Of a stretch of DNA of 64,000 nt, positions 48,569 to 58,500 are shown in pieces. A program made the position numbers and the translations under genes. The notes under the pieces were generated by a model. That model did no database searches. It was not told where the DNA came from and saw only the letters and a list, made by a program, of their open reading frames with translations. The DNA is from CALMEC01 sp964393105 (lineage in GTDB: Bacteria; Actinomycetota; Thermoleophilia; Miltoncostaeales; Miltoncostaeaceae): positions 1 through 64,000 of the forward strand of contig CAYMSM010000070.1 in the NCBI GenBank assembly GCA_964393105.1, read 5' to 3'. Positions within the stretch are counted from its first letter, which is position 1, and each line of letters starts with the position of its first letter.

Positions 48569-49150
48569 ATGCCGATGACGCCGCGGGTCGCCCTGGTCGA
48601 CAACTACGACAGCTTCACCTACAACCTGTTCCAGTACCTGTCCGAACTGGGCGGCGAGGTGCTGGTGCACCGGCATGACGCCATCGACATCGCGGGATTG
48701 GAAGCGCTGGCGCCGACGCATTTGGTGATCTCACCCGGGCCCAAGACGCCCGATGAGGCGGGCATCTCGATCGAGGCCATTCTCCATTTCGCGGGTGTGG
48801 TCCCCGTGCTGGGCGTCTGTCTCGGCCATCAGGCGATCGGTCAGGCCTTCGGCGGTACCGTGGTTCGCGGGCAGGAGCCGGTGCACGGCAAGACCAGCGA
48901 GATCTCGCACGACGGCAAGACCCTGTTCGCAGGCATCGAGAACCCGATGACCGCCACGCGGTACCACTCGCTCGTCGTCGAAGGCGACCTGCCCGACGTG
49001 CTCGAGGTCTCGGCCTGGTGTGATGGAGACGTCATCATGGGCCTGCGCCACCGTGAGCTACCGGTGGAAGGGGTGCAGTTCCACCCCGAATCGATCCTGA
49101 CGGCCGCGGGCAAGCGGCTGCTCGCGAACTTCCTGGCGCTGTCGGTATGA
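48569..49150 (+). CDS. trpG: Anthranilate synthase component II, glutamine amidotransferase
   Basis: Class I glutamine amidotransferase supplying ammonia to TrpE; may also serve PabB. 193 residues: VDNYDSFTYNLFQYL at the start, oxyanion SPGPKTPDEAG, nucleophile GVCLGHQAIGQAFGG, and the catalytic His-Glu in GVQFHPESI. ATG at 48569 is 2 nt after the trpE stop; a second ATG lies two codons later. Overlaps trpD by 4 nt. Confidence 0.95.
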   Translation: MPMTPRVALVDNYDSFTYNLFQYLSELGGEVLVHRHDAIDIAGLEALAPTHLVISPGPKTPDEAGISIEAILHFAGVVPVLGVCLGHQAIGQAFGGTVVRGQEPVHGKTSEISHDGKTLFAGIENPMTATRYHSLVVEGDLPDVLEVSAWCDGDVIMGLRHRELPVEGVQFHPESILTAAGKRLLANFLALSV

Positions 49151-50181
49151 GCATCGCCGCCCAGATCGATCGGTTGCTCGCGGGCGAGGACCTGGGCCGT
49201 GACGGGGCTGCCGAGGCGCTCGATGCTGTGATGGGCGGCGAGATCGACCCCATCCAGACCGGTGCGTTCCTGATCGCGCTGCGCGCCAAAGGGGAGACCC
49301 CGAGCGAGCTTGCCGGGCTTGCCTCGATCGTACGATCTCGCAGCGAGCCGGTGCGTGTCACCAGCGCCCCCCTCATCGACACCTGCGGCACCGGCGGCGG
49401 GCGGTCGACGTTCAACGTCTCGACCGCCGTGGCGTTCGTCGTGGCCGGCGCAGGTGTGTCGGTGGCGAAGCACGGCAACCGCTCCGCCACGTCGCGAAGC
49501 GGAAGCGCGGACGTGCTCGAGGCCCTGGGCGCCCGGATCGACCTGACTCCTGCCGCCGTTGCCGAGTGCGTGGAGCGCGTCGGGGTCGGATTCATGTTCG
49601 CCCCCCTGCACCACCCTGCGTTTCGGCACATCGTCCCTGTGCGCACGGCGCTTGGCGTACGCACGATCTTCAACCTGCTGGGGCCGCTGACGAACCCCGC
49701 GGGGGTCCGACGCCAGGTGATCGGCGTGTCCGACCCCTTGTACGTCGAGCGCATCGCAGCCGCGCTCGCCGAGCTGGGCGTCGACCATGCCCTAGTGGTC
49801 TCGTCCGAGGACGGCTTGGACGAGGTCTCGACGAGCGCGCCGACCACCGTCGCGGAGGTCACCTCCGAGGGCATCCGCACATGGCGCATCGACCCTGCCG
49901 GGCTTGGCATCGCGCCCGCCCTCCCCGCAGACATCGCAGGCGGCGAGCCGGACGAGAACGCAGCAGTGATCACGGCCGCCCTCGATCGCGGTTCGGGGTC
50001 GGCCGCCGATCTGATCGCGATCAACGCCGCCGCAGCCATCCTGGTCTCGGGACGAGCGAACACGCTGGCGGACGCGTTGGACGCCGCACGTGAGAGCATC
50101 GCCAGCGGCGGCGCGCGTGAGCGGCTTGCGCAGTTCGTCGCCGTCACCAACGAGTTGGCGCCCGAGCGCCGGGAGCAGTAG
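49147..50181 (+). CDS. trpD: Anthranilate phosphoribosyltransferase
   Basis: Joins anthranilate to PRPP. 344 residues with the phosphate loop DTCGTGGGRSTFNVST, KHGNRSATSRSGSADVLEAL, FMFAPLHHPAFRHIVPVR and RTIFNLLGPLTNPAGV, all diagnostic. ATG overlaps trpG (ATGA); its stop shares a base with the trpC GTG. Confidence 0.96.
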   Translation: MSIAAQIDRLLAGEDLGRDGAAEALDAVMGGEIDPIQTGAFLIALRAKGETPSELAGLASIVRSRSEPVRVTSAPLIDTCGTGGGRSTFNVSTAVAFVVAGAGVSVAKHGNRSATSRSGSADVLEALGARIDLTPAAVAECVERVGVGFMFAPLHHPAFRHIVPVRTALGVRTIFNLLGPLTNPAGVRRQVIGVSDPLYVERIAAALAELGVDHALVVSSEDGLDEVSTSAPTTVAEVTSEGIRTWRIDPAGLGIAPALPADIAGGEPDENAAVITAALDRGSGSAADLIAINAAAAILVSGRANTLADALDAARESIASGGARERLAQFVAVTNELAPERREQ

Positions 50182-50957
50182 TGGGTTTCTTGGATGACAT
50201 CGTCGAGACGACGCGTGCCCGGGTGGCCCGCAAGAAGGAGAAGCGCACCCTCGACGAACTGATGTCCAGGCTCGAGCCGCCTGCCCGCGGCCGGCCGTTC
50301 TCGGAGGCGTTGATCGCCCCGGGGGTGTCGCTGATCGCGGAGATGAAGCGGGCGAGCCCCTCCAAGGGCCCGATCCGGCCCGACGCGAGCGTCACCGAGA
50401 TCGTCCAGATCTACGAGGCGGCGGGCGCGTCGGCGTGCTCGATCCTGACCGAGCCCAGCTTCTTCGGTGGACGGCTGAACGACTTGCGCGAAGCCCGCGA
50501 GGCGTGCTCGTTGCCGCTCCTGCGCAAGGACTTCATCATCGACCGGTATCAGCTCGTCGAGGCGCGGCTCGCCGGGGCGGATGCGGCGCTCCTGATCGTC
50601 GCCGCGACAGGGGAGAAGCAACTGCGCAAGTTGCTGGCGTTCGGTCAAGAGATCGGCCTTGATCTTCTCGTCGAAGTTCACGACGAGGAGGACACCGAGA
50701 TCGCCGTGGCCGCGGGAGCCGAGATCGTCGGCATCAACAACCGGAACCTCAAGACCCTCGAGGTCGACCCCGACACCGTACTGCGGTTGTTGCCCGATGT
50801 TCCGGCGGGGACGACCGTCGTCGCAGAGTCAGGAATCTCGAACCCGGCTGACGTGCGCCGCCTCGAGGAGGCCGGTGTCGACGCGATCCTCGTCGGCGAA
50901 GCGCTCATGGGCGCCCCCGACCCCGCCGCGGCCGTCCGGCTGCTCTTGGGCCGGTAG
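50181..50957 (+). CDS. trpC: Indole-3-glycerol phosphate synthase
   Basis: Ring closure of carboxyphenylamino-deoxyribulose phosphate. 258 residues, TIM barrel: LIAEMKRASPSKGPI, SILTEPSFFGG, LPLLRKDFIIDRYQ, DAALLIVAA, GINNRNLKTLEVD and VAESGISNPADV. Starts with GTG. No trpF, trpB or trpA follows; those lie elsewhere or are replaced. Confidence 0.96.
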   Translation: MGFLDDIVETTRARVARKKEKRTLDELMSRLEPPARGRPFSEALIAPGVSLIAEMKRASPSKGPIRPDASVTEIVQIYEAAGASACSILTEPSFFGGRLNDLREAREACSLPLLRKDFIIDRYQLVEARLAGADAALLIVAATGEKQLRKLLAFGQEIGLDLLVEVHDEEDTEIAVAAGAEIVGINNRNLKTLEVDPDTVLRLLPDVPAGTTVVAESGISNPADVRRLEEAGVDAILVGEALMGAPDPAAAVRLLLGR

Positions 50958-51022
50958 GGCCGAACGCCTGCGACTGACCCGCCCCGGGGACGGACCGTTC
51001 TGCGCGGCGCTACATTGCGGTT

Positions 51023-51643
51023 GTGGACGGGGAGCACCGAGCAGGCGACGAGGAGACCGCAGGATGGAGCCGCGGCCGGCGGTTCGGGATCGGGCTCGGG
51101 ATCCTGCTTGCGGTCGCCCTCGTCTCGTTGTTGGTCGTCGGCCTGCTCAAGGGCGATCCCGAGCAGCTCATCGATCAGCGAATCACACGGGGAGAGGCGC
51201 CACCAGCGCCCGATTTCGCGCTTCCCGTGCTCGCCAGCGGCGGCACGATCGGTGAGGAGGGCACGACCGTCTCGCTCAGCTCGCTCAAGGGCAAACCGGT
51301 CATCCTCAACTTCTGGGCGTCATGGTGTGAGCCATGCGAGGAGGAGGCGCCGATCCTGCAGCGCCTCTGGGAGCGGTACCGTCTCGAGGGCGTCGTTGTC
51401 CTGGGCGTCAACACGCAGGACGGCTCGGACGATGCACGAGGCTTCATCAGGAGGTTCGGGCTGACCTTCCCGTCCGTTCGCGATGGCACGGACGGGACGC
51501 AGAGGAAGTTCGAGACGAATCAACTCCCCGAGACGTTCGTGATCGATGCGCAGGGGCGGCTGCGTCAGACATTTCGCGGCGGCCTCACCACCGCGTCCGA
51601 GCGAGCGATCGTCGAGTACCTCGATGCGGTCGTCCCCCGGTGA
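51023..51643 (+). CDS. Membrane-anchored thiol-disulfide oxidoreductase, TlpA/ResA-like
   Basis: 206 residues. One N-terminal membrane helix (about 22-44) then an extracytoplasmic thioredoxin fold with ILNFWASWCEPCEEEAPIL (Cys-x2-Cys), GVNTQDGSDDARGF and the cis-Pro segment QLPETFVIDAQG. ResA-like proteins reduce apocytochrome c or other exported thiols. The next gene is CcmH-like, which supports a cytochrome c maturation role. GTG start. Confidence 0.88.
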   Translation: MDGEHRAGDEETAGWSRGRRFGIGLGILLAVALVSLLVVGLLKGDPEQLIDQRITRGEAPPAPDFALPVLASGGTIGEEGTTVSLSSLKGKPVILNFWASWCEPCEEEAPILQRLWERYRLEGVVVLGVNTQDGSDDARGFIRRFGLTFPSVRDGTDGTQRKFETNQLPETFVIDAQGRLRQTFRGGLTTASERAIVEYLDAVVPR

Positions 51644-52086
51644 CCCGACTCGTCGCCGCGGTGCTCGCCGTATGCGCCCTGCTCGCCCCGATGTCCGCCT
51701 TTGGCCTGTCTGTCGGCGAGGTGGCAGCGGAACTCCGGTGCGTGACCTGCGGCACGCCGCTGGATGTATCGAATGCTCCGGCGGCAGAGCGGATGAAGGC
51801 TCGGATCGAGGTTCGGATCGGCGAGGGCGCGACAAAGCAGCAGATCATCGATGAGTTCGTGGCCGACTTCGGGCGGCAGGTGCTTGCGACGCCCCCCAAA
51901 CGGGGGTTCGACCTCGTCGCATGGCTGCTGCCCGCTGTGGCCGTGGTCGCCGGCCTGTGCGCGATCCCGTTTGTCACGCGCGCCTGGGCAAAGCGGCGCC
52001 CCGTCGCCGCGTCGACGGCGGGGCCGCTGGACGACGAGGACGCCGCGCGCCTGGAACGCGAGCTCGACGCGTTCGGCGACGGCTAG
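51640..52086 (+). CDS. Cytochrome c maturation protein CcmH/CycL-like
   Basis: 148 residues. Signal-anchor at the N-terminus (about 1-20), then the conserved LRCVTCGTPLDVSNAPAAER, the LRCxxC thiol motif of CcmH/NrfF proteins, KQQIIDEFVADFGRQVLATPP, and a membrane helix (about 90-115) with a cytosolic tail. It holds reduced apocytochrome thiols during heme ligation. Overlaps the tlpA-like gene by 4 nt; no other ccm genes are in the window. Confidence 0.87.
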   Translation: MTRLVAAVLAVCALLAPMSAFGLSVGEVAAELRCVTCGTPLDVSNAPAAERMKARIEVRIGEGATKQQIIDEFVADFGRQVLATPPKRGFDLVAWLLPAVAVVAGLCAIPFVTRAWAKRRPVAASTAGPLDDEDAARLERELDAFGDG

Positions 52087-52091
52087 GTCCC

Positions 52092-52997
52092 GTGGCCCGG
52101 GGCGTCCTGGTCGGCACGGCCTCGTGGACCGACCCTGAGTTCATCAAGGCGGGCTGGTACCCGCCCGACGTCAAGAACGATGCCGAAGGACGGCTTCGCT
52201 ACTACGCGGAGCAATTTCCGATGGTCGAGGTCAACGCCAGCTTCTACGCGTTACCGACCGTCGAGACCGTGGCCGCGTGGGCTGAGCGCACACCACCGGA
52301 GTTTCGCTTCCACGTCAAAGCCCACCAGATCATCTCCGGCCATCCGAGCGACCCCGCGCGCCTCCCCGCTCCGCTCCGCACCCTCCCAGCCGAGTTCGAC
52401 TCCAAGGGTCGCATCCGCAAGCCCAGCCGTAAGCTTCGAGACGCGGTCATCGACACGCTGCTCGAGTCCTGCGGCCCGCTGGGCGAGAAGCTGGGAGCGA
52501 TCCTGGTGCAGCTTCCTCCATTCGTCACCTCGGGAGAACGTCAGCGCGACGAGCTCGCCCGGATCCTCGCCCGCCTCAAACCGGCGAGGGCGGCGGTGGA
52601 GTTCCGCCATCGTTCATGGGTGGATCCCGGGCAGCGTGAACGCGCCGTTGACCTGCTCGGCGAGCACGACGCCGCATGGGTCTGCATCGACGCGCCCAGG
52701 TCCGAGGCCAAGAGCGCGATGCCGCCGATCGTCGAGGTCACGTCCGGCGCGCTCGCCTACGTGCGAATGCACGGGCGCAACGCCACGATGTGGACGCGCG
52801 GACGCACCGTGGCCGAGCGCTTCGACTATCAGTACCGCCAGGAGGAGCTCGAAGAATGGGTCACCCCGGTCCTCGACATGGCCGACCGCGCCCAAGAGGT
52901 CGCCGTGGTGATGAACAACAACGCCCGCGACTATGCGTTGACCGCCGCGAAGTGTTTCCAGGCTCTGATCTCGCACGGGCGGATCTCGAGTTCATGA
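52092..52997 (+). CDS. DUF72 (YecE-like) protein
   Basis: 301 residues, TIM-barrel-like family of unknown function. Signatures are VLVGTASWTDPEFIKAGWYP, YAEQFPMVEVNASFYALP, FRFHVKAHQIISGH, LGAILVQLPPF, AAVEFRHRSW and YVRMHGRNATMW. The GTG at 52092 is 5 nt after the CcmH stop, so it shares that transcript although no functional link is known. Some DUF72 proteins are proposed endonuclease-IV-like; not assigned here. Confidence 0.88.
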   Translation: MARGVLVGTASWTDPEFIKAGWYPPDVKNDAEGRLRYYAEQFPMVEVNASFYALPTVETVAAWAERTPPEFRFHVKAHQIISGHPSDPARLPAPLRTLPAEFDSKGRIRKPSRKLRDAVIDTLLESCGPLGEKLGAILVQLPPFVTSGERQRDELARILARLKPARAAVEFRHRSWVDPGQRERAVDLLGEHDAAWVCIDAPRSEAKSAMPPIVEVTSGALAYVRMHGRNATMWTRGRTVAERFDYQYRQEELEEWVTPVLDMADRAQEVAVVMNNNARDYALTAAKCFQALISHGRISSS

Positions 52998-53067
52998 GCC
53001 GAACGACCGATCTTGGTGCGGTCGCGCTATCGTTGGGGAAGCTGTCCCCGTGAAAGGAACCGTCCCG

Positions 53068-53388
53068 ATGGTCACGCTGACGCCAAATGCAAGTGAGAAG
53101 CTCAAGGTCCTCCTCGCCGATGAGGCCGACGAGGGCGATGGCCTGCGCGTGCAGGTGGTGCCGGGTGGCTGCTCGGGCTTCGAGTACCAGCTCACGTTCG
53201 GCAAGGCCGAGGCGGACGACGAGGTCGTCGAGCAGCAGGGCGTCACGGTGATCATCGACCGCTTCAGCGCTCCGTACCTGTTCGGCGCGGAGTTCGACTA
53301 CGAGGAGAGCTTCCAGGGCGCCGGGTTCGTGATCAACAACCCGAACTCGAGTTCCAGCTGCGGCTGCGGCAAGTCGTTCCAGGCCTGA
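53068..53388 (+). CDS. IscA/ErpA/HesB-like iron-sulfur protein
   Basis: Fe-S cluster carrier. 106 residues with PNASEKLKVLLADE, the first Cys in VVPGGCSGFEYQL and the paired Cys in SSSCGCGKSF, matching the C-x(n)-CGC pattern of A-type carriers. The ATG at 53068 follows AAAGGA at good distance; a GTG at 53050 is in frame. Stands apart from the DUF72 gene by 70 bp. The insertion family member cannot be named by eye. Confidence 0.93.
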   Translation: MVTLTPNASEKLKVLLADEADEGDGLRVQVVPGGCSGFEYQLTFGKAEADDEVVEQQGVTVIIDRFSAPYLFGAEFDYEESFQGAGFVINNPNSSSSCGCGKSFQA

Positions 53389-53413
53389 CACGAACGAGCG
53401 AGGCCAGCCGGTC

Positions 53414-53911
53414 TTACCCGCCGAAGTCGGTGGTGTAGACCGTGTTGGAGCAGTCCCGCGCGGCGACGACCGCGAGGCCGACGACCGTGAAGCGCCTCGA
53501 CAGCAGGTTGGCGCGGTGCCCCGGGCTGTCAAGCCACATCTCGACCATCGTCCGGGCCAGATCCGTCGCGCATCCCGAGGACATCCCGAGGTTCTCGCCG
53601 ACGGACTTGCGTCGCGAGAAGCCGGCCTTGTACAGGCGGACGTAGAACGGCTTGCCGTCGGCGCCGTCATGATCGAGTTCGCCGACACGCGCGAGGTAGG
53701 CGCTGTGCCGGCGCGCAGGGCGTGCGAGCACGCGCGAGGGGCGGAGGGGTGCGAGGCCGTGCTCGGCCCGAGCCGCGTTCATCTCGACCAGCAACGCCGA
53801 CTGTCCGGAGATCTCGGCCTGGGTCGCCCCGTGTGCCGCGGGAACACCGACGAGGGCCATCGTCGCGCCCATGACGAGCGCCAGGGACGACAGCTTCTGT
53901 GTGGCTCTCAA
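53414..53911 (-). CDS. Secreted CAP/SCP-domain protein
   Basis: 165 residues. Signal peptide at about 1-30 (LALVMGATMALVGVPAAHGA), then a compact CAP domain: LLVEMNAARAEHGLAPLRPS, RRHSAYLARVGELDHDG, GENLGMSSG and MVEMWLDSPGHRANLLSRRF. The usual His and Glu of the CAP cavity are recognisable (HSAYLAR, GENLG, SPGHR). The TTG at 53911 has GGAGG 9 nt upstream; an ATG at 53983 would spoil the signal peptide. Extracellular; function unknown. Divergent from the next gene. Confidence 0.85.
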   Translation of the reverse strand: MRATQKLSSLALVMGATMALVGVPAAHGATQAEISGQSALLVEMNAARAEHGLAPLRPSRVLARPARRHSAYLARVGELDHDGADGKPFYVRLYKAGFSRRKSVGENLGMSSGCATDLARTMVEMWLDSPGHRANLLSRRFTVVGLAVVAARDCSNTVYTTDFGG

Positions 53912-54105
53912 CTCCGTCGACCTCCGTGTCTCCGCGGTACGCCCGTGCTCCGGGCGCACGTGTTCCGAGATTCGTATCGGCAATCGGCGTGCAAACTTGA
54001 GCGGGCCCCAGGTAATCCGGGCGCATCGGTGAGAACGTGCAACGGCCCGTGCAAGGGGCCCGTGCCCATCTCATCGAACAGGACCAGGTCAATCTCGGGG
54101 AGCCA

Positions 54106-55212
54106 ATGGTCACTGCGCCCGCGACACCGGTCGTCCTGACCCCAGGAACGGCGATGGGACACGCCGTCGTGCAGGTCGGTCGCGACACGACCGCGCTCGG
54201 GGTGTGGATCGACGGGCGCTTCGTGCGACGTGTGCGGATTCCGCGCGCCCCACGGCGCGTGGCGCTTCCGCTTCCTGTGGGCCTGCACGTAGTGCGGTTG
54301 CGAGCGCGCGGTCCCGGGGGTGTCCGGTGGTCGCGGTCGACCCGACTCTGGGTACTTCCGGAGTCGGCGCGCCTGGCGAAGGGCATCGGTGGGCTGACCG
54401 ATCGGCGCCTGCAGGGCGACCTCGTCCGCCTGACGGGCCGCCTACCGGCCCTCAGCGGGGTCTACATCCAACACCTGGTCACCGGCTGCGGTGCGGCGGT
54501 CAACGCCGCCGCCCGGTTTCCCGCTGCGAGCACCCTCAAGACCGCGATCTTGCTGGATGTGCAGCGGCGCTCGGGGGGTGCGCCGTCTCCCACGATGAAC
54601 CACCTGCTCGATCAGATGATCATCGACTCGAGCGACCGCGCCGCCAACCAGGTGCTGGCGATCCAGGGCGGAGGGTCGGCGCTGCGGGGCGCGCAACGTG
54701 CGACGGACACGTTGCGCGCGATGGGTCTTCGCAAGTCGCTGATCCGCCGTCCGTACATCATCGAGAGTGCGGAACGGCGAGCGGGACCGGCGATACCTCT
54801 GGGCACGTCCGCGCAACCGGCGTTGTTCACGAACTTCATCTCCACTCCGTACGAGCTGGCACGGGTGATGGTGGCGATCCAGCGGGGGATGCGCGGTGGG
54901 GGTCCATTGCCGAAGATGGGAGTGCGCTCAACCGCGATCAGAACCTCCATCTTGCCGCGACTCCTCGCGGTTCGCGATCGCACGAAGCTCGTGGCCGGCG
55001 CACCCGCGGGCGTGCTCGTCGCCCACAAGAGCGGATACAACACCAACGTCAAACACGACGCCGGCATCCTGTACCTGCGGAGCGGCCCAATCGTTGCGGT
55101 CGCGATGAGTTGGAGCGCATCGGGGGTGGGGGACGCCATCGGCAACAGGTTCGTGGCCGAGGTCGCGAGAGCAGCTGCGGCACGCTTGCGAAATGGGGGA
55201 CGATGCTCGTGA
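54106..55212 (+). CDS. Class A beta-lactamase-like serine hydrolase
   Basis: 368 residues. An N-terminal beta-rich region (about 1-90, with WIDGRFVRRV and GLHVVRLRARG) precedes a PBP-like/beta-lactamase2 domain. The Ser-x-x-Lys motif is AASTLKTAIL, a Ser-Asp-x-x-x-Asn motif DSSDRAANQVL stands at the second site, and KSG appears in HKSGYNTNVKHDAGIL. Spacing is normal but the Omega-loop Glu is not evident, so it may be a peptidoglycan-interacting hydrolase rather than a resistance enzyme. GGGGAG precedes the ATG. No signal peptide is seen, which is odd for this family; a start at 54037 does not add one. Confidence 0.7.
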   Translation: MVTAPATPVVLTPGTAMGHAVVQVGRDTTALGVWIDGRFVRRVRIPRAPRRVALPLPVGLHVVRLRARGPGGVRWSRSTRLWVLPESARLAKGIGGLTDRRLQGDLVRLTGRLPALSGVYIQHLVTGCGAAVNAAARFPAASTLKTAILLDVQRRSGGAPSPTMNHLLDQMIIDSSDRAANQVLAIQGGGSALRGAQRATDTLRAMGLRKSLIRRPYIIESAERRAGPAIPLGTSAQPALFTNFISTPYELARVMVAIQRGMRGGGPLPKMGVRSTAIRTSILPRLLAVRDRTKLVAGAPAGVLVAHKSGYNTNVKHDAGILYLRSGPIVAVAMSWSASGVGDAIGNRFVAEVARAAAARLRNGGRCS

Positions 55213-55331
55213 AAAAAGTGCGCTCTCCGCGAGAAAAGAGGTTAGGGGTCTTACGACCACGCTGATCCATCACCTGTACGGTCCTAATAGTGCCGAGTTC
55301 TCACCTTACGAACGACGTAGAGGGGGATGCG

Positions 55332-55526
55332 ATGGGTGGTGGCTCGAACAGATTTGACCAGGCGAAACGCTCCGATGATGCAAGGCAGCCGCTTCAGGGC
55401 GTGGTGTTGGTGAGCGTCGGAAACACACGTGAGGATGCGCCGCTCGTGGGTGCGGTGCATGCCCGCGTCGCACGCCTCCAGGACCTTGCGTCGCTGATCC
55501 ACGCCTGCGTGCCCGACGAGAAGTAA
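55332..55526 (+). CDS. Small uncharacterised ORF
   Basis: 64 residues beginning MGGGSNRFDQAKRSDDARQP, soluble, with a hydrophobic middle (LQGVVLVSVGN) and an acidic end. GAGGGGG lies 6 nt before the ATG, which is the main support. It ends 8 bp before the convergent dnaE2 stop. No family recognised. Confidence 0.45.
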   Translation: MGGGSNRFDQAKRSDDARQPLQGVVLVSVGNTREDAPLVGAVHARVARLQDLASLIHACVPDEK

Positions 55527-55533
55527 GAGCGGT

Positions 55534-58500
55534 TCAGCGTCGGCCGCGCCCGAAGTGCTGTCCCTCGGGGACAGCGGCGCGCAGGCGATGGCTCTCCTCG
55601 ACATATTGCGGGCTGGGCGTCGGGATCGCCGCGCGTTCGAGACGCGTCGCGAGAACGTTGAGATTCCGGCCCTTTCGCTCGAGGCGGCCGAACGCCACGA
55701 CGAGCGGCTCGGAGCGTAAGAGCGCCCGGTGGCGTTCGTAGATCTGCGGACGGACGATCACATTGACCATGCCCGTCTCGTCCTCCAAAAGGAGGAACAC
55801 GATGCCGTGCGCGGTCCCTGGCCGCTGGCGTGCGACGACGATTCCGGCAACCGACAGGCTCGTGCCGTCCGGGGTGTCGCGAAGCGCCGCGGCGGTGCGG
55901 GTGCCGGGCGGCAGTCCGGGGCGCACCAGGGCGACCAGGTGCCAGCCGGTGGACAGCCCCGTCGTCTCGTAGTCGGTGATGACCCGTTCGAATCGGGTCT
56001 CCCGAGGGAGCGGTGGGGCGGGTGATGCGGGGATCGGAAGCGGCAGTTGCCGGCCCGCCTGCGTCGGTGCGGATCGGGCGAGCGTCCCGAGCTCCCACAG
56101 CATCGCCCGTCTGGGCCGATCGAAGCTGTCGCACGCGCCGGCGCGCACGAGCGCGGTCAACTGCTCGCGATTGAGGCCGCAACGCCCCACCAGATCGGTC
56201 AGATCGGCGAACGGGCCATTGTGGTCGCGCTCCTGTTCCAGACGCTCGGCGCCGTCCCCGACCCCTCGGATGTAGCCCAGTCCGATCCGCACGCCGCCAT
56301 CGGCCTGGACGGTGCAGTGCGCGTCGGAGCGCAGGATGCAGGGCGGATGCGTGCGCACGCCGCGGCGTGCGGCATCGCGCACGAGGCTCGCCGGCGGATA
56401 GAAGCCCATCGGCTGGGCGTTGAGGAGCGCCGCCAGGAACTCGGCCGGGTGGTGGCGGCGAAGCCATGCGCTCTGGTAGGCCAGCACCGCGAATGCCGAC
56501 GCGTGCGCCTTGGGGAACCCGAAGTTCGAGAATCCGATGAGCTTCGTGAACACGGCGCGGATCGTGGCGTCGTCCACGCCGCGGGCGCGGGCGCCGTCGC
56601 GGAACTGGCGCCACAGCCGCAGCATGGCGTCGCGACTGCGCTTGCGGCTCATCGCACGTCGCAGGGCCTCGGCCTGGCCGGGACTGAAGCCGGCGAGCGC
56701 CATCGCGACCTCCAGCACCTGCTCCTGGAATACCACGACCCCGAGCGTCTCGCGCAGGCAGTCGGCCAGCAGCGGATGGTCATACGGCGGCTCGAAGTCG
56801 GGGTCGCGGCGCCGGGCGTTTCGGTGTTTGACATACGGATGGACCGCGCCGCCGCTGACGGGGCCAGGCCGGATCAGCGCGACCTGGATCGTCAGGTCGT
56901 CCAGGTTCTCGGGCTGGGTCTGCAGGATGCTCTGGATCTGGGCGCGGCTTTCGATCTGGAACACGCCGACGGTGTCGCCGTCGCGGATCTCGTCGTAGAC
57001 GACCGGGTCGTGCACGTCGATGCGGGCCAGATCGACTGGGGTGCCGCGTCGTCGGGCGATCAGGTCGACGCACTCCTCGACGGCAGAGAGCATCCCCAGG
57101 CCCAGCAGGTCGATCTTGACGAACCCGGCATCGGCGCAGGAGTCCTTGTCCCACTGGACCATCTGCCTGCCGGGGAACGCTGCGGGCACGATCGGCACCA
57201 GTTCTCCCAGCGGTCGGGCAGACACGATCATGCCGCCGGAGTGCTGAGACAGGTGCCGCGGCAGACCCGCGGCCTCGCGAGCCAGGAACGCCAGAGCACG
57301 CCACCTGGGTGAGCGCAGCTTGCGCTCACCGTCCGGCAGTCGCAGAAGGTCCTCTTCGAGAGCGGTCGGCGACGACCACCCGTCGGCCTGGCGGGACAGG
57401 CGCTCGATGTCGGCTGCGGGCAGGGCCAAGGCCTTGCCGAGTTCGCGGATCGCCATTCGGGTGCGAAACGTCGGGAACGCGGCGACGAGTGCGGCGTGAT
57501 CGGCGCCGTAACGGCGAATGACCTCGGCGATGAGTCCCTCCCGGATGTCGCGCGGGAAGTCCAGGTCGATGTCGGGGGCGGAGGCCATGTCGCGGTTGAG
57601 GAACCGACCGAGGAACAGCTTGTTGCGCACCGGATCGATGTGCGAGAGGCCGGTCAGGTAACACACGATCGATCCGACCGATGAGCCGCGGCCCCGTCCG
57701 GGTGGCAGGCTCCGTCGTGCCGACCCGGCGGGACGGCACGTGTATGCGACCTCCCGTGCGATCTCCAGGATCTCGCGATGCAGGAGAAAGAACCCGGCCA
57801 GGCCGTGGTGGGCGATGAGCGCGAGCTCCTCCTCCAGTCGCGGGAGTGCCTCGCGCCGGCGCGCGGCGTTGGAGTAGCGGGCGCCCAACTGGTGGCGGCA
57901 GATGCGCGCGAGCAGCGCGTCCGCGCACTCGCCGTCGGCGGTGAAGTCCGGGTAGGTGTAGCCCAGGTCGCGGGTCAGGTCGAACTGCAGCCGCTCGGCC
58001 AGGCGCACGGTCTCGACCACGGCGGTGGGGTGATCGGCGAACCGGGCGGCGGCCTCTGCCGGTGGTCGCAACACGGCGTCACGGTTGCCGCGCCGTTCCC
58101 CGTCGGAGCCATCCAGGGTCTGGTGGTGGCGGATCGCGACGAACGCGTCCTGCAGGAACGCGCGACGTGGATGGTGGGCGTGGACGTCGCCGGTCGCGAC
58201 GGCCGCAAGACCCACGGCTTCGGCGAGCTGGACCAGATGACGCAGCAACGTGCGGTCTCCCCTGGTGTGTGGCCGCTGCAGCTCCACGTAGACGTTGCCC
58301 GTGCCAAACGTCTGGATCAGGCGGCGTGCGGCGGTCTCGGCGTCGCGTGTGCGTCCGGTGGCGACGAGCCGTGGGACGACGCCGTGGCGGGCGCAGCCGG
58401 TCAGGCAGACGAGCCCGGCGGCATGGGCGCCCAGGTGCGCGGGATCGAGCGCGGGTGGGATGGCGCGCCGGCCCGGCGGCGGTCGGGTGGCGGCGTGGGC

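Noticed and set aside
56047..57312. Plus-strand frames opposite dnaE2
   Set aside because: Shadow frames of the polymerase gene with no coherent motifs.
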